From JAEINY01 sp942490535 (lineage in GTDB: Bacteria > Bacteroidota > Bacteroidia > Bacteroidales > Marinilabiliaceae): a stretch of DNA of 64,000 nucleotides. Under the pieces are notes generated by a model. The model worked only from the letters and a program-made list of their open reading frames with translations, did no database searches and was not told the DNA's origin. The translations under genes and the position numbers were made by a program. Positions 52,719 to 62,164 of this stretch are shown here, piece by piece. The stretch covers positions 248,001-312,000 of the forward strand of contig CALNXQ010000005.1 in the NCBI GenBank assembly GCA_942490535.1. The letters run 5' to 3'. Every line of letters starts with the position of its first letter. The first letter of the stretch is position 1.

Positions 52719-53867
52719 ATGAATAGACCTTTATCACCTTCCCTCACTTCGGGATCATTCTTGTTGAGAATATTTTTAATCATTCTTGTTGCGATAAGTG
52801 CATTTGCAGTTGATGCAAATGCTAAAAAGAAGAAAAAAGGCAAAGTTGAAGCTGATGTGAAAATTGGGGAGCGTCTTTATTATGGGCTCCTCCCGATGGG
52901 TGCAGACGCGAAAGCTTGTGCCTCCTGTCATACCTATTATACGGCAGATTCAATTAATTGGAATCCTTCGGTTCTTGAAATGGCTCAAACAGCTGCTGAA
53001 ATGGATTTGGCGACTTTTAAGAGTCATTTGACCAAGCCCTCCGGTGGCATTCGGGAAAAGGTCCATGTGAATTATGATATGACCGATGAGCAGGTGTTTC
53101 ACCTACATGGTTATTTGCAGAAGCTAGCCCAATCAGGTGTGCCTTCTCAAAGACCATCTATCAATACCATTCTTGTTTTTTTGTTAATTGGAGTCCTTAT
53201 GGCTGCAGCTTTACTGGATTTATTGGTGACGAAGAAAATACGGTATAAAGCGGTTCATGTTTTAATCCTTTTATTAGGGATTGGTTATCAATTGACAGTT
53301 ATTGTAGAAGAGGCGACTGACTTGGGACGAAGTCAGAATTATCGGCCCGATCAACCCATCAAATTTTCCCATCAAATACATGCTGGTAATAATAAGATTG
53401 ACTGTTTGTATTGTCATTCCAATGCCGATGAAGGAAAATCAGCCGGAATACCAAGTGCCGGTTTATGTATGAATTGTCACATGGTAGTTCGAAATGGCAC
53501 TAACTCCGGGCAGTTTGAAATTGCTAAGGTAGTGGGGCATTTTGAGAACAGCTCAGATATTGAATGGGTGCGCATTCATAATTTACCTGATCATGTCTTT
53601 TTCAGTCATGCTCAACATGTGAAGGTTGGTGGTTTGGATTGTACCGAATGTCATGGTCAGGTAAACGAGATGCACATTCTCAAACAGCAGAATGATTTGT
53701 CCATGGGATGGTGTCTGGACTGCCACAAGAAAACAAATGTCAAGTTTTTGGAGAACGGGTACTATGACACTTTTCAAGCCTTGCATAAAGATCTGGAGCT
53801 GGGCGTACGAGATAGCATCCAAGCTGCTGATATTGGCGCCAATGACTGCATGAAATGTCACCATTAA
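52719..53867 (+). CDS. actA: Alternative complex III subunit ActA (multiheme cytochrome c)
   Basis: 382 residues: N-terminal signal/anchor (about 15-32), a first heme site CASCH (67-71), two membrane helices (about 148-170 and 178-197), then five more CxxCH sites at C229, C250, C308, C332 and C377. Described ActA proteins are pentaheme, so this one carries an extra N-terminal monoheme-like domain. It takes electrons from the complex and passes them toward cytochrome c or the caa3 oxidase. First gene of actABCDFE. Confidence 0.93.
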   Translation: MNRPLSPSLTSGSFLLRIFLIILVAISAFAVDANAKKKKKGKVEADVKIGERLYYGLLPMGADAKACASCHTYYTADSINWNPSVLEMAQTAAEMDLATFKSHLTKPSGGIREKVHVNYDMTDEQVFHLHGYLQKLAQSGVPSQRPSINTILVFLLIGVLMAAALLDLLVTKKIRYKAVHVLILLLGIGYQLTVIVEEATDLGRSQNYRPDQPIKFSHQIHAGNNKIDCLYCHSNADEGKSAGIPSAGLCMNCHMVVRNGTNSGQFEIAKVVGHFENSSDIEWVRIHNLPDHVFFSHAQHVKVGGLDCTECHGQVNEMHILKQQNDLSMGWCLDCHKKTNVKFLENGYYDTFQALHKDLELGVRDSIQAADIGANDCMKCHH

Positions 53868-53943
53868 TAATCAATTGCCTATTTTGAAACATGAAAAGGC
53901 GTTCTTTTCATGTCTACCGAACCGATAGTAAAATCAGTAACCA

Positions 53944-56898
53944 ATGAAAGAATACTGGAAACGTATTGAAGATTTACATCCTGAAACAAAACAGGTGGTG
54001 AAAGAGAAATCTTCATTTCTTCTTTCTGATGGCCATGAACCCTCCTCCAATTCACGCCGTGATTTTTTAAAATATTTTGGGTTTAGTATTGCCTCAGCTG
54101 CGGTTTTGGCAGGTTGTGAGAAACCAGTCAAGAAAGCCATCCCTTTGTTAATTCAACCTGAAGAAATAAAACCGGGTACCGCCAATTATTATGCGTCTGC
54201 TTGTTATGATGGAAATGAGTTGGTACCAGTTCTGGTCAAAGTAAGAGATGGCCGCCCCATTAAAATTGAAGGTAATGATCTTTGTAAGCTGACCGGAGGT
54301 ACAACATCTGCCCGGGTCCAGGCTTCGTTGCTTAATCTGTATGATGAATCCAGGCCTGATCAACCACGTTTAAAAGGAGAACCTGTTTCCTGGGATAAAG
54401 TGGATGAAACCTTGATTCAAGGATTGACGGAGTGGGATCGCACCAAGCAGTTTGTGATACTGACACCAACTATTCTCAGTCCTTCTACCATTCAGTTATT
54501 GAGCGAAATAAAGCAGAAGTATCCGTTTGTTGTTCACGAAACGTTTGATGCCATCTCCTATGCAGCCTTGCGTGAAGCGTATCAAATGTCTTTCGGACAA
54601 GCGATCATACCAGGTTTCCGGTTTGATAAGGCGCATTTAGTGGTCGGATTTAACGCTGATTTTTTGGGTACCTGGTTGCAACCGATCGCTTTTGCACGTC
54701 AATATGCGGCTGCAAGAAAACTGTCTGAAGGTCAAACAAAAATGATGCGACACGTACAGTTTGAAGCCAATATGTCTCTTACAGGTTCCAATGCTGATGA
54801 GCGAATTCCTGTATCTGTTTCGGAAGAAGGCTATTATCTGGCCTCGTTGTACCTATTAGTAAGTGGCGAGAGTAAAGCGGATGCGCCTGATTCCATTCAG
54901 AAAATTGCCAAAGAATTAATCAACGCTAAAGGACAATCATTAGTCGTTTCTGGTTCAAATGATTTGAATATCCAAACCTTAGTCTGTGCGATTAATCAGC
55001 AATTAAACAATATCGGAAAGACAATCCTGGTTAATGAAGCGGTTCATCTGTATCAGGGGAGTGATAAATTATACGAGGATTTAATCAAACGGATGGAATC
55101 CGATAAAATTGGGGCTGTTATTTTTTGGCAAACCAATCCGGTGTATCATGCGCCGCTGCAAGGCCGGCTGGTAGAAGCTATTAAAAAGATCGCTCTGACT
55201 ATTTCCATATCGGCCCAACAAGATGAAACATCTCAGTTGTGTGACTATGTACTACCAGCGAATCATTATCTGGAAAGTTGGGACGATGCAGCAATGGTTT
55301 CCGGTGTGCATGTGTTGATTCAGCCTGCCATCCGGCCACTTTTTAATACCCGCCAGGCTCAGGATAACTTTCTGAAATGGGCGCAGATCCAAGGTAATTA
55401 TTACGACTACATGAAGCTTCACTGGAAAGAGACGATTTATAACATGTCTTTAGCCAAAGGGCGACAGTTTGAGGCCTTTTGGAAGACCTCCTTACGCGAT
55501 GGTTTGGTGTCAGATGAATCGAAACAGAAGTCACCTGCTGCCAATTATCTGAATCCGGATGTGAATGGCATTATTACATCATTTTCCACTCTAACCACTA
55601 GCCAGGCACCTGAACTGGTTTTGTATCAAAATGTGCCCATTGGTGATGGTTCGCAGGCAAATAATCCCTGGTTGCAAGAATTACCCGATCCGGTAAGCCG
55701 CGTGTGTTGGGATAATTATCTGGCTGTGGCGCCTGCTTTCGCTGCGCTGAGAGGGTGGTCGCAAGGGGATGTTGTAACAATCAATGATTTGGAATTGCCG
55801 GTGTTGGTTCAGCCCGGAATGGCCCGCAATACCTTGGCGGTAGCGGTGGGTTATGGACGTTGGTCTGCCGGAAAAGTGGGGACTGGCTTAGGGCATAACG
55901 TCATGCCTTGGGTGACGTTTAAAGAGGGGTTTCGGTCCTACTCCATTGATGCGGTGGAAGCTGTTGCAACAGGTTCGACCTATGAGTTGGCTGCCACTCA
56001 ATCGCATCATTCCATGGAAGGACGGGCCTTAGTGCGTGAAACAACGTTGGAAGAGTTTCTGGATAATCCGGCATCGGGCAATGAGATGCATCACGAAATT
56101 GAAGAGCTGCATACCACCTTGTATAACGAGCACGAATACAAAGGCCATCATTGGGGGATGTCCATTGATTTAAACTCCTGTATTGGCTGCAATGCCTGCG
56201 TGGTAGCTTGTTCTGCGGAGAACAATGTACCCGTTGTAGGCCGTAATGAAGTGCGTCGTTCACATGAAATGCACTGGATACGGATCGACCGGTATTATGC
56301 CGGTGATGCTGATAATCCGGAGGTGGTGCGTCAACCGGTGATGTGCCAGCACTGTGACAATGCACCCTGCGAAAATGTGTGTCCGGTAGCAGCAACCAAC
56401 CACAGCTCAGAAGGTATTAACCAGATGGCTTATAACCGGTGTATTGGTACCCGTTATTGTAACAATAACTGTCCTTACAAAGTGCGTCGATTCAACTGGT
56501 TTGATTATACAGGTGCCGATTCCCTACCCAATAACCGGGTGGATGTGGCTGGTATGACCTTGGATCTGAAACGTATGGTCTTAAATCCGGATGTAACAGT
56601 TCGGGCCAAAGGGGTTATTGAAAAATGCTCGTTTTGCGTGCAGCGCATTCAGGATCGGAAATTAAATGCCAAAAAAGAAGGCCGGCCCTTAAGAGATGGA
56701 GAGATTAAAACGGCGTGTCAGCAAACATGTCCGGCAGATGCCATTGTGTTTGGTGACATGAACGATCCCAACAGCAAAATTTCAAAGCATTTGGAGCAAG
56801 CTCGCCGCTATGGTTTGTTGGAAGAGTTACACACCTTGCCATCGGTGGTTTATTTATCGAAAGTAAGAAATAAAGACCAACATAAAACCCTAAGCTGA
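53944..56898 (+). CDS. actB: Alternative complex III subunit ActB (molybdopterin-like and iron-sulfur)
   Basis: 984 residues. A twin-arginine signal, SRRDFLKYFGF (RR at 38-39), ends in a lipobox-like LAGC (C58). About 60-740 follows the molybdopterin oxidoreductase fold. About 740-960 is a ferredoxin-like domain with four cysteine groups (CIGCNACVVAC, CQHCDNAPCENVC, CIGTRYCNNNC, CSFC and the final CQQTC). In known ACIII the B1 part lacks the molybdenum cofactor. It moves electrons from the quinol site to ActA. Its stop overlaps the actC start by one base. Confidence 0.95.
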   Translation: MKEYWKRIEDLHPETKQVVKEKSSFLLSDGHEPSSNSRRDFLKYFGFSIASAAVLAGCEKPVKKAIPLLIQPEEIKPGTANYYASACYDGNELVPVLVKVRDGRPIKIEGNDLCKLTGGTTSARVQASLLNLYDESRPDQPRLKGEPVSWDKVDETLIQGLTEWDRTKQFVILTPTILSPSTIQLLSEIKQKYPFVVHETFDAISYAALREAYQMSFGQAIIPGFRFDKAHLVVGFNADFLGTWLQPIAFARQYAAARKLSEGQTKMMRHVQFEANMSLTGSNADERIPVSVSEEGYYLASLYLLVSGESKADAPDSIQKIAKELINAKGQSLVVSGSNDLNIQTLVCAINQQLNNIGKTILVNEAVHLYQGSDKLYEDLIKRMESDKIGAVIFWQTNPVYHAPLQGRLVEAIKKIALTISISAQQDETSQLCDYVLPANHYLESWDDAAMVSGVHVLIQPAIRPLFNTRQAQDNFLKWAQIQGNYYDYMKLHWKETIYNMSLAKGRQFEAFWKTSLRDGLVSDESKQKSPAANYLNPDVNGIITSFSTLTTSQAPELVLYQNVPIGDGSQANNPWLQELPDPVSRVCWDNYLAVAPAFAALRGWSQGDVVTINDLELPVLVQPGMARNTLAVAVGYGRWSAGKVGTGLGHNVMPWVTFKEGFRSYSIDAVEAVATGSTYELAATQSHHSMEGRALVRETTLEEFLDNPASGNEMHHEIEELHTTLYNEHEYKGHHWGMSIDLNSCIGCNACVVACSAENNVPVVGRNEVRRSHEMHWIRIDRYYAGDADNPEVVRQPVMCQHCDNAPCENVCPVAATNHSSEGINQMAYNRCIGTRYCNNNCPYKVRRFNWFDYTGADSLPNNRVDVAGMTLDLKRMVLNPDVTVRAKGVIEKCSFCVQRIQDRKLNAKKEGRPLRDGEIKTACQQTCPADAIVFGDMNDPNSKISKHLEQARRYGLLEELHTLPSVVYLSKVRNKDQHKTLS

Positions 56899-58262
56899 TG
56901 TACGTATCGCCAGTAAGAGAGCCGTTAATAAGCGGTGAAAAAAGCTATGAAAAGGTTACCCGGGATATTTATTCGCCCATGGCCGGCAAGCCGGGTAAGG
57001 TATGGTATGCCGGTCTTACGTTGGCAGTGATTGCCTTATTGTTTGGATTGTTCGCCATTTTCATCACTGTATGGAAAGGCATTGGTACCTGGGGACTCAA
57101 CCGAACCATCGGTTGGGGATGGGGCATCACTAATTTCGTGTGGTGGGTGGGTATTGGTCATGCCGGCACCTTTATTTCTGCTATTTTGCTGTTATTTCGT
57201 CAAAAATGGCGGACTTCCATCAACCGGAGTGCTGAAGCCATGACCATATTTGCCGTGATGTGCGCCGGGCTGTTTCCGTTGATTCACATGGGACGCTTAC
57301 CATTGGCCTTCTTTATCTTTCCCTACCCCAATACGCGTGACGTATGGGTAAATTTCAACTCGCCTCTGCTTTGGGATGTTTTTGCCATTTCTACCTACTT
57401 TTTGGTATCCCTGCTGTTTTGGTACATGGGTTTGATTCCGGATATCGGTACTATTCGCGATCGCTTGGTGCCGGGTATTAAAAAGAAGATTTACAGTTTT
57501 CTGAGTTTTGGATGGACCGGATCGGCCCGCCATTGGGCCCGTCATGAATCCATGAGTTTGATTTTGGCCGGACTGGCGGCACCCTTGGTGTTGTCGGTAC
57601 ATACCATTGTGAGTTTTGACTTTGCCACTTCGGTGATTCCCGGATGGCACACCACCATCTTTCCTCCGTATTTTGTGTCCGGGGCCATTTTCTCTGGTTT
57701 TGCCATGGTGTTGACACTGATGATCATCACTCGTAAAGCCTTGCACCTGGAAGATTACATCACCAAAAGTCATGTGGAATCGATGAATAAAATCATCATT
57801 ACCACCGGTTCTATTGTGGGAATTGCCTATATCACCGAATTGTTCATGGCCTGGTATTCAGGGGTGATCTACGAGAAATTTGCCTTCTGGAACCGGGCCT
57901 TTGGGCCTTATTGGTGGGCCTATTGGATCATGATGACCTGTAACGTGATTACACCTCAGTTGTTCTGGTTCAAGAAAATTCGCCGGAGCCTGACCATCAC
58001 CTTCATCATTTCCATTTTTGTGAACATCGGGATGTGGTTCGAACGGTTTGTGATCATTGTGACCTCGCTGCATCGCGACTTTTTACCATCCAGTTGGAGT
58101 ATGTATAAACCCACTTGGGTGGAGGTGGGTATTTACCTGGGAACGTTTGGTCTGTTTTTTACCATGTTCTTTTTGTTCATTCGCTTCTTCCCGGTGATTG
58201 CCATTGCCGAAGTAAAAAGTGTGTTGAAAAGTTCGGCGGAAAAATTTGTAAAGAAAACGTGA
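56898..58262 (+). CDS. actC: Alternative complex III subunit ActC (NrfD-like quinol-binding)
   Basis: 454 residues, about ten membrane helices, NrfD/PsrC family. WWVGIGHAGTFISA, GRLPLAFFIFPYPNTRDVW and HTIVSFDFATSVIPGWH carry the conserved histidine and aspartate around the quinol site and proton path. TGATG arrangement with actB (overlap of one base) implies coupled translation. Confidence 0.95.
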   Translation: MYVSPVREPLISGEKSYEKVTRDIYSPMAGKPGKVWYAGLTLAVIALLFGLFAIFITVWKGIGTWGLNRTIGWGWGITNFVWWVGIGHAGTFISAILLLFRQKWRTSINRSAEAMTIFAVMCAGLFPLIHMGRLPLAFFIFPYPNTRDVWVNFNSPLLWDVFAISTYFLVSLLFWYMGLIPDIGTIRDRLVPGIKKKIYSFLSFGWTGSARHWARHESMSLILAGLAAPLVLSVHTIVSFDFATSVIPGWHTTIFPPYFVSGAIFSGFAMVLTLMIITRKALHLEDYITKSHVESMNKIIITTGSIVGIAYITELFMAWYSGVIYEKFAFWNRAFGPYWWAYWIMMTCNVITPQLFWFKKIRRSLTITFIISIFVNIGMWFERFVIIVTSLHRDFLPSSWSMYKPTWVEVGIYLGTFGLFFTMFFLFIRFFPVIAIAEVKSVLKSSAEKFVKKT

Positions 58263-58305
58263 TGCCGGAGCAATCTTTAAGTGAATCTCTAATAACTCAA
58301 TAACC

Positions 58306-58827
58306 ATGAAACAAAAAACATATGTTTCGGGCTATTTCAATGACGATAAAGATTTGATTGTAGCCATCAAAGCCCTACAGGCAAGGGATGTTGTCATTGC
58401 GGATGTGCGTACACCCTTTCCGGTACATGGACTGGATACGGTACTTCAATTGCGGCGATCAAGATTGCCTAAAGCCGGCTTTGTGGCGGGGGCTATTGGC
58501 CTTTGTGTCGGCTTTGGTTTCCAGGCCTGGGTATTCACCGTGGGGTGGCCGCTTAATTTTGGGGGAAAGCCCTATTTGTCGGTGCCTTCTTTCATTCCCG
58601 TCACCTTTGAAGTAACTGTGTTATTCGCCGCATTGGCTTTGGTTTTTGGTTTTTTAATACGCAGTGGATTGGGACCCGGAGCACCCACTGAAATATTTGA
58701 TGAAGAAGTGACCAACGATCGTTTTCAAATTCTTTTAGCGGCCAACGCCACCAAAAAGGAGAGTTCACAGCAATTGCTGCAGGAAGTGGGCGCACTTGGG
58801 ATTCGAATTCATGAACTTAAATCTTAA
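58306..58827 (+). CDS. actD: Alternative complex III subunit ActD (DUF3341)
   Basis: 173 residues with two membrane helices (about 62-82 and 103-123). VSGYFNDDKDLIVAIKAL and the DVRTPFPVHGLD box are typical of DUF3341/ActD. Structural subunit in known complexes. Confidence 0.93.
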   Translation: MKQKTYVSGYFNDDKDLIVAIKALQARDVVIADVRTPFPVHGLDTVLQLRRSRLPKAGFVAGAIGLCVGFGFQAWVFTVGWPLNFGGKPYLSVPSFIPVTFEVTVLFAALALVFGFLIRSGLGPGAPTEIFDEEVTNDRFQILLAANATKKESSQQLLQEVGALGIRIHELKS

Positions 58828-58833
58828 CCGATC

Positions 58834-60006
58834 ATGATGTACCAATCATTTGATTTTACACAAAAAATAAAATCCAGGGTCATTATTTTGATGGTGGTAG
58901 GTGCCATATTGGCAGCTGTGGGCATCGTTTTAAACCTGGATCACGCACATCGTATCTGGGCCAATGTGCTGCTCAATGGATTTTTCTTTACTGCCATTGC
59001 ATTGGGCGCCGTTTTTTTCGTCGTGGTGCATGTACTGGGCGAATCAGGTTGGCACACGGCCATTCAGCGCATTCCCGAGGCAATGGGCCAGTTTATTCCC
59101 TTTGGCGGGGTGATTTTACTGCTTGTTGCCGTATTGGGCATGCATGATATCTACCATTGGAGTCATACCGAGCATCTGGATAAAATTCTGGAAGGGAAAA
59201 AGGGATATTTGAACCCACCCTTTTTCCTCATTCGGACGGTTGTTTACCTCACGGTTTGGACCTTGTTGATGCGAAAGTTACGACACCTCTCGCTGGCTTC
59301 GGATCAATCGGATGATTTAAAATTATTTTCGCGCAGTCGCATTTGGGCCGGCATCTTCATTGTGGTGTTTGCCGTTACAAGCTCCACCTCTGCCTGGGAT
59401 TGGATCATGTCCATAGATGCCCATTGGTTTAGCACCTTGTTTGGCTGGTACATCTTTTCCGGTTTCTTTGTGTCTTCGGTAGCCATTATTATTGTCCTGT
59501 TGTATCTATTGCGCCGCATGGGCTACATGGAACATGTCAATGATGAGCACTTTCATGATTTGGGCAAGTACCTCTTTGGATTTAGTATTTTCTGGGCTTA
59601 CTTGTGGGTATCGCAATACCTGTTAATTTGGTACAGTAACATTCCCGAAGAGACCGTCTATTTTGTGAAACGCCAGGAAGATTTTTCCATCCTCTTTTTT
59701 GTGAATGTGGTCGTTAACTTTGGTGCGCCCTTGCTGATGCTCATGTCACGTGGATCAAAACGCTATCTGCCCTGGCTGGTCGTGACGGCTTTGGTCGTTT
59801 TTGCGGGACACTGGATTGATCTCTACGTCGCCATTATGCCGGGTGCTGTAGGTGAACCTCATTTCGGCGTGCTGGAAATTGGTCTGACATTGCTGTGCCT
59901 GGGTTTCTTTTTATGGGTCTTCTTCCGGAGTTTTGCGAAAGCCCCGGTGGTACCTGAGAATCATCCTTATTTTAAAGAGAGCTTTGAATATGATAACATT
60001 CGATAA
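58834..60006 (+). CDS. actF: Alternative complex III subunit ActF (quinol:cytochrome c oxidoreductase, NrfD-like)
   Basis: 390 residues with about ten membrane helices, the smaller NrfD-like subunit. LNGFFFTAIALGAVFFVVVH, SSTSAWDWIMSIDAHWFSTLF and FAGHWIDLYVAIMPG match ActF. It lies 6 bp after actD and ahead of actE, so the gene order is A-B-C-D-F-E rather than alphabetical. Confidence 0.93.
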   Translation: MMYQSFDFTQKIKSRVIILMVVGAILAAVGIVLNLDHAHRIWANVLLNGFFFTAIALGAVFFVVVHVLGESGWHTAIQRIPEAMGQFIPFGGVILLLVAVLGMHDIYHWSHTEHLDKILEGKKGYLNPPFFLIRTVVYLTVWTLLMRKLRHLSLASDQSDDLKLFSRSRIWAGIFIVVFAVTSSTSAWDWIMSIDAHWFSTLFGWYIFSGFFVSSVAIIIVLLYLLRRMGYMEHVNDEHFHDLGKYLFGFSIFWAYLWVSQYLLIWYSNIPEETVYFVKRQEDFSILFFVNVVVNFGAPLLMLMSRGSKRYLPWLVVTALVVFAGHWIDLYVAIMPGAVGEPHFGVLEIGLTLLCLGFFLWVFFRSFAKAPVVPENHPYFKESFEYDNIR

Positions 60007-60019
60007 ACCCGGAACGCGT

Positions 60020-60604
60020 ATGAAACCATTTAAATTGATGTTAGTTGGAGTGACGCTTCTGTTGGTGCAAAATTCCTGTGATGACAATCGAAATCATCCG
60101 GGCTACAGCTATTTCCCCGATATGGAACAATCGCAAGCCTATGAAACGTATACGCCCAATCCCGTTTATGCGGATGGAAAAAGCAACCAGCTGCCACCGG
60201 AACATACCATTCCGCGGGAGATGATGCCTTACGACTTTGAAAAAACACCCGCCAATCGCACCTGGGCCGGTGAAATGATTGAGAATCCCTATGCCGGTGA
60301 TGCCTCTGTTTTGCCAGAGGGGCAGCGTTTATTTGGCATCTATTGCACCAATTGCCATGGTGAAAATGGTGATGGGCAAGGGTTCCTGTATACGTCTAAA
60401 AAGTTTCCCTATCCGCCTGCTTCATTATTGTCGGATAAAATAAAAGGGAATCCGGATGGTGAAATTTTCCATGTGATTACCGTGGGATGGGGCGTTATGG
60501 GAGCGCATGGGGCCCAGGTTTTACCTGATGAGCGGTGGAAAATCATTACCTACATCCGATCGGTCTTACATGAACGGAAAATCGTATTAGAAGAAACAAA
60601 GTGA
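60020..60604 (+). CDS. actE: Alternative complex III subunit ActE (monoheme cytochrome c lipoprotein)
   Basis: 194 residues from MKPFKLMLVG; in-frame ATGs upstream (59990, 59933) overlap actF and would spoil the signal peptide. Lipobox cysteine C20 (VQNSC) anchors it to the membrane. Heme site CTNCH at 109-113 with a methionine-bearing GWGVMGAHG as likely axial ligand. Carries electrons out of ACIII. Residues from about Q57 on, with 29 bp after the stop, are duplicated at 28711-29155. Confidence 0.94.
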   Translation: MKPFKLMLVGVTLLLVQNSCDDNRNHPGYSYFPDMEQSQAYETYTPNPVYADGKSNQLPPEHTIPREMMPYDFEKTPANRTWAGEMIENPYAGDASVLPEGQRLFGIYCTNCHGENGDGQGFLYTSKKFPYPPASLLSDKIKGNPDGEIFHVITVGWGVMGAHGAQVLPDERWKIITYIRSVLHERKIVLEETK

Positions 60605-60633
60605 TAAATAGACCTGACTAACGGGCCGTTACC
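60189..60633 (+). repeat. Parent copy of the 445-bp actE segment
   Basis: Identical to the reverse complement of 28711-29155 except at eight positions. This is the parent, because it sits in a complete gene inside the operon. Left limit AGCTGCCACC at 60189, right limit CCGTTACC at 60633. After it, 60634-60832 shows nothing recognisable. Confidence 0.95.
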
Positions 60634-60832
60634 ATCACAGAAGAAAGGTATTCCTCTAATGATTACCTCCAGAGTGATGGCGTCATTTTTCTTTTCAGAC
60701 CCTCCAACGAGAATTGAAAACCAGGTGGTATTCAGATTCAATCCTGTACAAAATAAGGCACCATATGATCCGATAATGTGTTCCTTTTCATTGGACATCA
60801 AACCTGCTCAATAAGCCACTGAATAACCAGTA

Positions 60833-62062
60833 CTATTTCCTCTCCAAAGGAATATGCACATTGAATGAGCTGCCATCGGTTCGGGGATTCACATTCACGA
60901 TGGCACAAGCAGCGTATAATACCTGTGGATTACCCTCCTCATCAAGGAGCAACTGAGGACGCTCCAGCCGGGACACCTTCAAGGTATCTCCACCCACCAG
61001 GACAACTTCTTTTTTCATAAAGAAAGGGTCAACCGGTTTTGTCCAGCGAATACCATCCACTGATTCCATGATGGCCAAACCGGGTTTTCCTTCCGTTATC
61101 TTACCTGAGAAATCCTTAAATACAACATAGAATTTCTCATGCCCTTTATGATACCACACGTAAGGATCCTCAGCAGAGGCAATCTTACCATCAGCCATTT
61201 TAACATCAAATACAAACTCATCAGAGATGGTAAAGGGACCAAGAGGTGAATCCGATAGGGCAACACCGTGCACGCCTCTCCAGTTTGGTTTGTAAAAATT
61301 GCCTTTAAAATAGAGTAGATACTTGCCATCTGAAGGACGCTGCACCACGGATGGATTCACCACAATGATATTATCCGGTTTAGGAGCTATACCCTCCGGC
61401 GAAGGCTCCACAATATCATTGGGCTTAACCCGTGTACGCGGCGCTAAAAGAGGCACGTCGGACCTTTGAAATTCACCGGCCATTAAGTGTTCAAAACTAT
61501 CAAATTCAATAACACCAATCCTTTGATATTGCTGAACACGATTGCGCCGATTGACATGTTCGCCTTTCGAGCCCTTGGGTTGAACACCTGGATCTTTTGA
61601 TCCCACATAATATAAATAGTATTTGCCATTAAACCTTTTCACATGAGGATTATGTACCATTTGGGCATCCCAGGCCACTGAATCGCCGTCCAACACACTC
61701 CCATGTAATACAATCTTTTGGAATTTATAGTCCTTATGCGGAAAGTCCGAAACCGCGTAGGCAATTTTTGAATGCAGTACCCATGAATCGGTGAAAGCCG
61801 GAAGTGAATCACCGCACTCCCAAGTGGCATATAACATGTGATACCTGCCATCTCCTCCTTTAACCACACTGCCACCCCATACAAATCGAGCCGGATCATT
61901 CAATACTGCAGGACCGGTTAGCAGATCACCACTCACTGTAGCCTCTACAGGAAGGGCCTTAATTTTCAACAAAGGCTTATTGGGCATTTTACAGCCCACA
62001 ATCATGACCATCGTGCATGCAAATAGTATTCGTTTCCTCATCACCTGAATTAAAGCTTTCAT
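60833..62062 (-). CDS. GH43-like beta-propeller lipoprotein (predicted glycosidase)
   Basis: 409 residues from MKALIQVMRKRI (an alternative start is 62041, MRKRI). Lipobox MIVGCK at the N-terminus. Five-bladed propeller text: GRYHMLYATWECG, GKYYLYYVGSKDPG, SDGKYLLYFKGNF and AEDPYVWYHKGHEKFYVV, like GH43/sucrase-type Bacteroidota proteins. The DPxVW blade likely holds an acidic catalytic residue. Substrate unknown; no susCD genes nearby. Confidence 0.75.
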   Translation of the reverse strand: MKALIQVMRKRILFACTMVMIVGCKMPNKPLLKIKALPVEATVSGDLLTGPAVLNDPARFVWGGSVVKGGDGRYHMLYATWECGDSLPAFTDSWVLHSKIAYAVSDFPHKDYKFQKIVLHGSVLDGDSVAWDAQMVHNPHVKRFNGKYYLYYVGSKDPGVQPKGSKGEHVNRRNRVQQYQRIGVIEFDSFEHLMAGEFQRSDVPLLAPRTRVKPNDIVEPSPEGIAPKPDNIIVVNPSVVQRPSDGKYLLYFKGNFYKPNWRGVHGVALSDSPLGPFTISDEFVFDVKMADGKIASAEDPYVWYHKGHEKFYVVFKDFSGKITEGKPGLAIMESVDGIRWTKPVDPFFMKKEVVLVGGDTLKVSRLERPQLLLDEEGNPQVLYAACAIVNVNPRTDGSSFNVHIPLERK

Positions 62063-62110
62063 GAAATAGCACGAACTTATTACTCCCACTTGCAAAGTTA
62101 CTTATACTAA

Positions 62111-62141
62111 ACATCGGATCTTTCGCCAAATGATCCGATGT
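62111..62141. terminator. Hairpin between the MOSC-MogA and GH43-like genes
   Basis: ACATCGGATC, 11-nt loop, GATCCGATGT, perfect 10-bp stem. On the minus strand it is followed by TTAGTATA, so it is a poor intrinsic terminator; on the plus strand the following run is stronger. Confidence 0.55.
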
Positions 62142-62164
62142 CTTTATTTATGTTTTTCAGCTAA

